The position numbers were made by a program, and so were the translations under genes. From NCBI GenBank assembly GCA_036732565.1, contig DAINCF010000056.1, positions 1 through 20,335 of the forward strand: DNA of 20,335 nucleotides, given 5' to 3'. The notes beneath the pieces are model-generated. The model made no database searches. It was not told the origin of the DNA and worked only from the letters and a program-made list of their open reading frames with translations. The stretch's first letter is position 1; every line of letters starts with the position of its first letter. Below are positions 1-8,406 of the stretch, piece by piece. Source of the stretch: JAIVJN01 sp036732565 (GTDB taxonomy: Bacteria; Acidobacteriota; Vicinamibacteria; Vicinamibacterales; UBA2999).

Positions 1-84
1 GGGACGTATTTCCTCCGCGTGCTGGCCGCCAACGCGTGCGGGATAAGTGGGGCCTCGAACGAGCTCGCGATTCCGATTCCGTGA
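1..84 (+). CDS. C-terminal end of a fibronectin type III-like protein (truncated by window edge)
   Basis: Frame 1 is open from the first base and ends at TGA (82-84), giving 27 residues. They read GTYFLRVLAANACGISGASN followed by ELAIPIP. This fits the last strands of a fibronectin type III domain, where the usual pattern is Y-x-(V/L)-R-V-x-A-x-N-x-C-G-x-S-x-x-S-N-E. Such domains commonly end secreted or surface proteins. The gene begins outside the window, so its size and main function cannot be told. It converges on the creatininase-family gene, and a perfect hairpin starts 8 nt after its stop. The call rests on one short motif, but the match in residue order is good. Confidence 0.72.
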   Translation, partial: GTYFLRVLAANACGISGASNELAIPIP

Positions 85-91
85 GGGTGAA

Positions 92-111
92 GGTCCGCCT
101 AAAGGCGGACC
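92..111. terminator. Perfect GC-rich hairpin after the FnIII-like gene; REP-like palindrome
   Basis: GGTCCGCC (92-99), loop TAAA and GGCGGACC (104-111) form a perfect 8-bp stem. It sits 8 nt downstream of the stop codon at 82-84 and could stop transcription, although no T tract follows. Its core GCCTAAAGGC matches the core of the hairpin at 20279-20296, so it may equally be a dispersed REP-like element that landed behind a gene. Confidence 0.6.
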
Positions 112-177
112 CCACGCAAGCGGGCCCCCACACAAGCAACAGGGCCCCACGCAAGCAACAGGGCCCTGCGCAAGCAA
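111..177. repeat. Imperfect short tandem repeat, about 19-20 bp period
   Basis: About four degenerate copies of a unit resembling CCCACGCAAGCAACAGGGC run through this stretch. The first lacks the central CAACA part and the last begins CTGCG. The block lies between two hairpins in the convergent intergenic region. No coding or regulatory role is visible. Confidence 0.6.
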
Positions 178-210
178 GGGCGTGGCGCGACTCGACGGCG
201 CGCCACGCTC
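178..210 (-). terminator. Terminator-like hairpin for the creatininase-family gene
   Basis: CGTGGCGCG (181-189) pairs perfectly with CGCGCCACG (199-207) across a 9-nt loop. The stem extends outward to 178-210, with one position that would be a mismatch or wobble. It lies 7 nt beyond the stop of the minus-strand gene at 217. On that strand it is followed by TTGCTTG, a weak T-rich tail. It is a good candidate intrinsic terminator. Confidence 0.6.
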
Positions 211-216
211 ACCCAG

Positions 217-1140
217 CTACTGCTGCGCGGTTGCGGTCTTGCCTTTGTTCGCGATCGCCTTCTGAATCGCCGCGACCGTCTGCGTCGCGCGGAACTCGAC
301 GATCGCCTTGCCGATCTCCAGGTTCTTCGCCTTGTCCTTCAGATCGACGCCGTTGATCATCGTCTTCCCCGCCTTCACGCGCTGCTCGTAACGGATGGAG
401 TTGGGGTCGGTCATGAACATGTTGAGCGAGATGATCGGATCGTCGTGCAGGCTGTCGCCTTTCTCCGACTCCTTGATCTTCCCGGCCGCCGTCATCGCCT
501 TGTTGACGCTGGCGTAGTCGTAGTACTCCGGAATGTGGGCGACGACGGGGCTGCCGTTCCACTGGGCGGTCAGCTTCTCGGCCACGGCCTTCTGTCCGGC
601 CTGGTTGCCGCCGCTGTCGCCGATGAAGATCACGTTCCCGAACCCGTGCGCCTTCAGGCTCGACGCGACGTCGGTGAGCACGGCCTGGAACGTCTCCTCA
701 CGCATGGTCAGGGTGCCCATCGTGGTCATGTGACCGGTCTTCGGCTCGATGCCCCCCTCGGGCACGAGCGAGATGATCGGCGCGCAGAGCGCGTTGCCCA
801 GCTTGCGCGCGATCGCGTCGCAGTTGGCGCGCAGCACGTACTGGTGCTTCCCGAGGGCGAGCCACGGTCCATTCGGCTCGATGCCGCCGGTGGAGACGAT
901 GACGGTGGTCTTCCCCGCCTTCATCGCGTCGCGTACATCCATCCAGGTCATCTCTTCCAGCCACACCGTGCCGGCGGCAGGAAGGGGATTCGGCGTCTCG
1001 AGACAGTTGTATGGGTTGTCGCGGCAGTCACCGCCGCCCCGCGAGTTCGGGTCGGGAGCACGGCGCTGTCCCTGCTGCGCGGCGGCCAGGGTGCCGGCCA
1101 GCATGCACGCGGCGCCGAGAACAAAAAGAGCTCTCTTCAT
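217..1140 (-). CDS. Secreted creatininase-family protein with altered metal-site residues
   Basis: This 307-residue protein opens with a signal peptide (about residues 1-21, hydrophobic run ending LAAAQQ). It resembles creatininase-family amidohydrolases, which use two metal ions. The family motif G-x-x-E-Q-H-G-P is present as GGIEPNGPWLALGKH (residues 85-99), and the usual N-G-H-G-G-N loop is GDSGGNQ (174-180). E88 is kept. Ligand positions usually occupied by His, Asp and His read N90, H99 and S176. A branch with EQNGP, GKH and GDHGGNQ is familiar to me from related bacteria, so the first two changes are probably subfamily traits and the Ser is extra. Activity on creatinine should not be assumed. 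The ATG is supported by GGAGGAG about 9 nt upstream. A hairpin follows the stop. No partner genes adjoin it. Confidence 0.82.
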   Translation of the reverse strand: MKRALFVLGAACMLAGTLAAAQQGQRRAPDPNSRGGGDCRDNPYNCLETPNPLPAAGTVWLEEMTWMDVRDAMKAGKTTVIVSTGGIEPNGPWLALGKHQYVLRANCDAIARKLGNALCAPIISLVPEGGIEPKTGHMTTMGTLTMREETFQAVLTDVASSLKAHGFGNVIFIGDSGGNQAGQKAVAEKLTAQWNGSPVVAHIPEYYDYASVNKAMTAAGKIKESEKGDSLHDDPIISLNMFMTDPNSIRYEQRVKAGKTMINGVDLKDKAKNLEIGKAIVEFRATQTVAAIQKAIANKGKTATAQQ

Positions 1141-1219
1141 ATGTGGACTCCTCCGCGGCGGTGAGCCTCGCCGACGGCCACCTATTGTGTGCGATCTCGG
1201 CGTCGAGGTGGAGGGTTTC

Positions 1220-3412
1220 TCAACGCTCCCAGACCTCGAGCTCGTGGACGGACCAGGGGTGTGACGCCGACCGGCCGACCTGCCGCATCAGCAGCTGCTC
1301 GGTGTCGTTTTCATCGAACGCGAGATCGATCGCGCGATCCACCGGCCGCCGCACCAGCGCAAGCGCGAGCGGCACAATCGGGCTCCCATCGAACAGCGTC
1401 CGGCTGTCCCCATCGGCGCTCAGGGAGACGATCTGGAGGCGTCGCGGATAGTCGCCGAGCGCGGCACCGTCCAGCGTCAGGCGAAGATGGGAGACATCGA
1501 CGGGCGCGTCGAAATGCAGGCTCAGCCATTCCGTCCCCACCTGGGACGGGCCGCTCTGCCATCTCGAATCCGGATCGCGGTCGAGCACGTGCTCGACGCG
1601 ATGCGCCTGGTCGGACGCAAACACCTGGAACCGCGACGACGCTACGGCCTGGGTGTCCGGCTGACGGTCCACGAACGGGACTTCAGGCGGTCGCAGCTCG
1701 AAGAGGCGAATGGCACCGAAGACCCGCTCGCCCAATACGTGGTCAGCCTCGCTGCGCAGCCCTGCGACGAGCCGCCGCAGATACGCCTGATCGCGGAAGT
1801 CGCGCTCGTGCACCATCAGATAGCGCACCTCCAACGCTTGCGCGAGCTGCAGGGCATCGCCGACGTGCTCGGGATCCAGGAACGGCGAGGCCTCGCCCTC
1901 GAGCAGCTCCACGAGTGGCGGCTTGAAGCCCGAGCTGCCGTTGACGATGGGACGACCGTGCAGCAGCGTCGCGTACTGATATACGAGGGTCTGGGTCACG
2001 CCACCGGATGGTGGCCTGCGAAAGTGATCGGGCACGATGGGCAGTACGAGCACCGCACCAGGAGGCTCGCCGTCCAGCCAATCGAACGCCTGCCGATCGG
2101 CCGGCGTCACCGTAGGGAAATTCACCAGACGTGGCGGCGCGACGGCTCCCTCGGCCACCGCGGCAGCACAGACTGCGGCAATCGCGATCCGCCGCACACC
2201 TCTCGAACGACCAGCCAGCGACGCGGACAGGCCGATCGCGGCGAGGATGCCGAGACCGAGGAGGACGATCGCCCCGAAGCGTGCCGGCGCGCGCAGCCCG
2301 TCCACACCAGGGATCGCCCGCATCACCCACGCGTACGGGCCAGCGTCGGCGAACGGCTCGGCGCCGATGTGTGGAACCGGCCCCAGCGACAACAGAAACG
2401 CGACGACGACCGTGAGCGCGTAGGCGCCAACCCATGTTCGCGGCCCAGGCGTCGCGCGCGGACTCTCGGGCCGACGCCGAAGCCGCCCGATCAACCGCGG
2501 CACGTTGAGCGACGCCAGCCCGACGAGCGTCAGGCCCGGGAACAGGGCGCGATCGGCCACCGTCTCCGGAGGCAACCATCGCGCGAGCGGAGATTCGTGC
2601 CACACGCTCGCGTACGAGCGAATCGCCGCGCTGTAGAGGACGTTTTCGTCGACCGTCCGCTCGAGCGTCAGGTCGCGCTGCACATCGCGGTAGAGTCCCG
2701 CAATCGGCCATATCGCGGCGGCCACGATCGTCACGGCCACCGTCAGCTCCATCACCGTTCGCAGACGCGGTCGGGACAGCCACACGCCATAGGTCATGAC
2801 CAGCAGCGACGGGATGGCAAAGAAGACGAACAAGTAGATGTTGCTGAGCCCCAGCATCAAATAGGCGATCACGAAGACGGCGAGCCGCGCGCGCGATCGC
2901 GTGTCGAAGTAGTCGTGAAGACCCGCGAGACCGATGGCCATCCACCCGCAGAACAGCATCTGCAGCCGCGTCGACTGACTGGTCGTCAAGTAGGGTGAGC
3001 TGGCAAAGGCCAGCGCGATCACGAACGCGACGTCGGCGCGCACCAGGCGCTTGGCGAGCAGGTACATGCCGAACGCCGCCAGCGCGTACGCGGTGATGAA
3101 CGCCACGTTGTAAGCGAGCACGGCGTTCCCGCTCAGCCAGTACACCGGCGCGACGAGCGCCGCGATGCCCAGCAGGTGCTCGGAGTACGCGAGCGTGTCT
3201 TCGTAGGGATGAAAGATCGGCGCGTCCCAGACGCCGGCGAAGCCGTCGGCCAATCGCTCCGCGCCCCAACCGACGATCCACGCATTGAGCAGCGGATCAC
3301 CGAGATTCCCCGACAAGCATCGATCGGCGCACGTCGCCAACGGCCACGTGATCAGCAACGCGATGGCAACGAAGCTCAGTGCGACCAGCAGGGACGTGGC
3401 TCGGATCCGCAT
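1220..3412 (-). CDS. Polytopic membrane protein, GT-C glycosyltransferase-like, with C-terminal discoidin-like domain
   Basis: This is a 730-residue protein. Hydrophobic segments occupy roughly residues 8-26, 82-98, 100-120, 127-140, 150-165, 177-210, 222-240, 328-346 and 380-420. The first extracytoplasmic loop holds GDPLLNAW (38-45) and FHPYEDTLAYSEH (67-79), a layout typical of GT-C enzymes that use polyprenyl-phosphate sugars. DGLRAPARF (371-379) is another conserved-looking patch. A soluble region follows, and residues about 591-728 look like an F5/8 type C (discoidin) fold: VEHVLDRDPDSRWQSG, then a strand ending LHF, then DYPRRLQIVSLSADGD. The likely role is sugar transfer to a lipid or protein outside the membrane, with the discoidin domain binding glycan. 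The substrate is unknown. The start is fixed by an in-frame TGA directly before the ATG. It could instead be a YfhO-like or uncharacterised membrane protein. Confidence 0.72.
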   Translation of the reverse strand: MRIRATSLLVALSFVAIALLITWPLATCADRCLSGNLGDPLLNAWIVGWGAERLADGFAGVWDAPIFHPYEDTLAYSEHLLGIAALVAPVYWLSGNAVLAYNVAFITAYALAAFGMYLLAKRLVRADVAFVIALAFASSPYLTTSQSTRLQMLFCGWMAIGLAGLHDYFDTRSRARLAVFVIAYLMLGLSNIYLFVFFAIPSLLVMTYGVWLSRPRLRTVMELTVAVTIVAAAIWPIAGLYRDVQRDLTLERTVDENVLYSAAIRSYASVWHESPLARWLPPETVADRALFPGLTLVGLASLNVPRLIGRLRRRPESPRATPGPRTWVGAYALTVVVAFLLSLGPVPHIGAEPFADAGPYAWVMRAIPGVDGLRAPARFGAIVLLGLGILAAIGLSASLAGRSRGVRRIAIAAVCAAAVAEGAVAPPRLVNFPTVTPADRQAFDWLDGEPPGAVLVLPIVPDHFRRPPSGGVTQTLVYQYATLLHGRPIVNGSSGFKPPLVELLEGEASPFLDPEHVGDALQLAQALEVRYLMVHERDFRDQAYLRRLVAGLRSEADHVLGERVFGAIRLFELRPPEVPFVDRQPDTQAVASSRFQVFASDQAHRVEHVLDRDPDSRWQSGPSQVGTEWLSLHFDAPVDVSHLRLTLDGAALGDYPRRLQIVSLSADGDSRTLFDGSPIVPLALALVRRPVDRAIDLAFDENDTEQLLMRQVGRSASHPWSVHELEVWER

Positions 3413-3460
3413 TCACGATTCTGATGCGAATGACGGCGCCGTACCAAGCACAGCCGCCGC

Positions 3461-3593
3461 CGTTTGGAAGCCGAGGCTGGTCACCCGACCGCGGCTCTGA
3501 GCCGCATCTACAGGAAACCGTCGAAGTACTCGCATCGACGACATTTGTCGCCGCGAAGTTCGACACCGCGTCTTTGAGCTCGTGGGCGGCGGC
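3461..3593. pseudogene. Rearranged remnant of a hybrid histidine kinase Hpt domain (internal inversion)
   Basis: Two abutting segments match the 3' end of the kinase gene at 5069-7849. Bases 3461-3529, read on the plus strand, align without gaps to the sense strand of kinase positions 5147-5079 (56 of 69 identical by hand count). They encode RLEAEAGHPTAALSRIYRKP then SKY, against RLEAEVGHLTAALAHTYSKP then SKY in the kinase. Bases 3530-3593 align to kinase positions 5209-5272 in the opposite sense (58 of 64 identical). Read on the minus strand they give AAHELKDAVSNFAATNVVDA, including the phosphorylatable His of an Hpt domain. Relative to the intact gene, the tail is inverted and about 61 bp are missing. 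No start or long frame remains. Weaker similarity may reach left to about 3430. Confidence 0.85.
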
Positions 3594-3621
3594 GCGGGTG
3601 AACCACTGGCCCCCCGGACGA

Positions 3622-4602
3622 CTAGGAACCCACTTGCTCGAGGACGAGCTCAGCGCCGCCCTGGCCGGTCAGCGCCACGGCTCCTACGAGGCCGAACAGA
3701 CGCAGGTTCAGGACATCGCCCGCGGCGAGTGGAAGGATGGCGCTCCGGCACAACGACGAAACGGCCAGCGGCGGCACATAGGCCGTCTGCGGAGCCAGAG
3801 TCCCGTTCACGAACACGCCCGAGCTCTGGAGCACGGTCGTGGTCGGCCGGATGCAATAGCTCACGTTGTAGTCGCCCGCGGTGGTGACCGTGACCGCGTC
3901 GTTGGCGCCGTTGACAGTCGGGCCGTTCAGGAGCTGACTGCTCGGCAGCGGCACGTTCGTGCCTGTCGGGATGACTGCGACGACCGTGCCTGTGTCATTC
4001 GACAACGACCCGTAGGAAACGAGTCCCCCGGGCAGCCCCTGTGGGCCGATGGGGCCAGCTGGGCCCGTCAGACCAGTCGGACCCTGTGCGCCTGCGGGAC
4101 CTGCCGGGCCAGCAGGACCTGCCGGGCCGGTGCCGCCGACTTGCTGGATCGTCGTCGTCACGAATTCGTTGAGGATGGAGTTCAGATTCCGCCGCACGAG
4201 AATGCCCGCGATGCGCAGGCCCGTTCCGCCAGCGAACGGAACGCTCGCGGCGGCGGCTCCGATCGTCGAGCTCGGGGCACCGATAAACATCCCGCCACCG
4301 ATGCTGACGACGCCCCGCGTGATGTCGAACGGGACCGTCTGCGTGTAGCGCGTGGGCGCTCCGCCGGGAAGGGCAAAGACGAGATCGAGAGTGGCGCTAC
4401 CGACCGCGCCATCCGTGCAAACCGTGGGTCGGACGAACGTGACCAAACCGCCCACCTGAGCGGCGCCCTCGGGCAGCATCACCGTGGCGCTCAGGTCGTA
4501 GAAGCCGTCGACGGTACATACCACTGCCTGGGCTTCCGATGAACGTGCGGCTACCGCCATGGTGGCCATCGCCAAAAGGCCGACTGCAAGCGTCTTTCTC
4601 AT
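3622..4602 (-). CDS. Secreted collagen-like protein with BclA/C1q-like C-terminal domain
   Basis: The predicted protein has 326 residues. The ATG at 4602 is chosen because a signal peptide follows at once (MRKTLAVGLLAMATMAVAA, cut near SEAQA) and GGAG lies 10 nt upstream. The longer open frame to 4908 adds protein-unlike sequence. Residues about 27-155 form an unrecognised beta-rich region with two cysteines (C29, C62). Residues 159-191 are eleven uninterrupted Gly-X-Y triplets (GPA x4, GAQ, GPT, GLT, GPA, GPI, GPQ, GLP). The C-terminal region (about 196-326) has AGDYNVSYCI, a VFVNGT strand, LPLAAGDVLNL and GGAELVLEQV. These resemble the TNF/C1q-like domain of exosporium BclA proteins, which trimerises. 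The likely role is a trimeric surface or matrix filament. No sorting signal is visible at the C terminus. Confidence 0.8.
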   Translation of the reverse strand: MRKTLAVGLLAMATMAVAARSSEAQAVVCTVDGFYDLSATVMLPEGAAQVGGLVTFVRPTVCTDGAVGSATLDLVFALPGGAPTRYTQTVPFDITRGVVSIGGGMFIGAPSSTIGAAAASVPFAGGTGLRIAGILVRRNLNSILNEFVTTTIQQVGGTGPAGPAGPAGPAGAQGPTGLTGPAGPIGPQGLPGGLVSYGSLSNDTGTVVAVIPTGTNVPLPSSQLLNGPTVNGANDAVTVTTAGDYNVSYCIRPTTTVLQSSGVFVNGTLAPQTAYVPPLAVSSLCRSAILPLAAGDVLNLRLFGLVGAVALTGQGGAELVLEQVGS

Positions 4603-5068
4603 GCGATGCGTTCTCCCTGAGCACGCCGGCGGGAAATCGCCGAGCTGGCTCGACCCTGTTATCGACCCCATGCGGAACAGAAGGATTGGTAGGGTTTCAC
4701 CATTCTTTACGCTCTGGCTGGGAAACGAGAGCGACGGCCCCGGCGTCGAGCAGGCCATGACGACCTCCGGCGGTCCGCTCATCGAAGCTGCAAGAGGCGG
4801 AAACCAGGTCGCACGTGGTATCCGCTCTCGGCGAGGCACAGCGCAGGCCGGTCGTTGGTACGCTCGATGGGGAGCGATCGATCGAGTGGCAGACCGCGCC
4901 CGCGTCACTCGTCGGCTTTGGTACCCAGAACGGCTTAACGGAGAAAGTGCTGACTATCGCGGTCAGAGAAGGTCCCTGCCACGAGAGATGGCTGCGTGTC
5001 GCGCGTTGGTCGAGGCGCTCGTGCCCGCGCGTCGGTAACTCACGGCGGTGAGTACGGCGATTGGCCGG
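4603..5068. other. 466-bp non-coding stretch upstream of the collagen-like gene
   Basis: I find no convincing gene here. Open frames exist on both strands because the DNA is GC-rich, but their translations are Arg-rich and lack recognisable motifs. The right-hand part has a weak hairpin just after the kinase gene. The left part should hold the promoter and leader of the collagen-like gene, whose ribosome binding site (GGAG) lies 10 nt before its ATG. I could not place a confident promoter. The length is unusual for this compact window, so an undetected small RNA or a decayed gene is possible. Confidence 0.45.
5038..5053 (-). terminator. Small hairpin downstream of the hybrid kinase gene
   Basis: ACTCAC (5038-5043), loop GGCG and GTGAGT (5048-5053) make a perfect 6-bp stem 15 nt past the stop of the kinase gene. 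The stem is short and no T tract follows, so it is at best a weak or Rho-assisted terminator. Confidence 0.3.
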
Positions 5069-7849
<2,781 letters not shown>

Positions 7850-7851
7850 GG

Positions 7852-8406
7852 TCAGTCCTTAACGATGCGCGCCAGGGTCAGGAGCTTGGCACTGAGCCGT
7901 ACGCCCCCGCGCTCGGCGGCACTGCGGTTGACCGCAAAGCGCATGCGTCCATCCTCGAGGAACAGGCCGATCATGCCGCCCGCCACGGCAAACGCCTGCT
8001 CGTCGCCGACGGTCAGCACGCCGGCGCCGTCGAGCAGCTCGGCCAGCTCTACGACTTTGTTCCGATCGATCTTGCCAACGTACAGTAACGCACACGTACT
8101 CAGCGGGCTGTCGAGCGTCACGTGACTGGCCGACAGCGGATGCTGCTCGATCGTCTGACCTTCGACCGTTCGCTCCAACAGTGGAGACACCTCCCGGTCG
8201 GCCGAACACAGCACCAGCGGCGAAGTACGTCCCCGCACAGTGGGCGGCCACTCCGTGAACTTGGCGAAATTCAACAAGAACGCCGCCTTGAGCGCGGACT
8301 CCGACACGTTCTGTGCGTCTCCGAGCTGGGGAAGACCAACGAGCGCCGTCAGTAACCACACCCGCCCGAGGCGACATCCGGATCGAGCTCGCCTTAGTAC
8401 CGCCAC
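7852..8406 (-). CDS. YfiR/DUF4154-family periplasmic protein
   Basis: This 184-residue protein has a hydrophobic signal segment (about 15-30, ending GDA-Q). It matches the YfiR (DUF4154) family. AAFLLNFAKFTEWP (41-54) is the family hallmark. C67 (LVLCSADRE) and C105 (STCALLYVG) resemble the cysteine pair that forms a disulfide in Pseudomonas YfiR. The C-terminal half has LTVGDEQAFAVAGGMIGLFL and an FAVNRSAAERGGVRLSAKLL helix typical of the family. In Pseudomonas, YfiR sits in the periplasm and represses the CHASE8-containing cyclase YfiN. Here the next gene encodes a kinase with a CHASE8-like sensor, a likely partner (inference). The GTG start at 8406 overlaps the preceding receptor gene by 13 nt, with GGAAGG just upstream. 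A second GTG 15 codons in could also serve. Export is expected with either. Confidence 0.9.
   Translation of the reverse strand: MAVLRRARSGCRLGRVWLLTALVGLPQLGDAQNVSESALKAAFLLNFAKFTEWPPTVRGRTSPLVLCSADREVSPLLERTVEGQTIEQHPLSASHVTLDSPLSTCALLYVGKIDRNKVVELAELLDGAGVLTVGDEQAFAVAGGMIGLFLEDGRMRFAVNRSAAERGGVRLSAKLLTLARIVKD

Noticed and set aside
1487..2998. 503-residue plus-strand open frame opposite the GT-C-like gene
   Set aside because: Low-complexity Arg/His/Gln translation typical of an antisense shadow in GC-rich DNA; the opposite strand has clear membrane and discoidin-like features.
3297..3566. Minus-strand 89-residue frame beginning MSNFAATNVVDAS as a real gene
   Set aside because: It starts inside the Hpt remnant, crosses the inversion point and ends within the GT-C-like gene; best explained as a fossil.
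4603..4908. N-terminal extension of the collagen-like protein by 102 residues
   Set aside because: The added residues do not look protein-like, and they would bury a clear signal peptide and ribosome binding site at ATG 4602.
4559..5038. 159-residue plus-strand open frame
   Set aside because: Arg-rich translation with no motif, no ribosome binding site, and it overlaps the start of the collagen-like gene in antisense.
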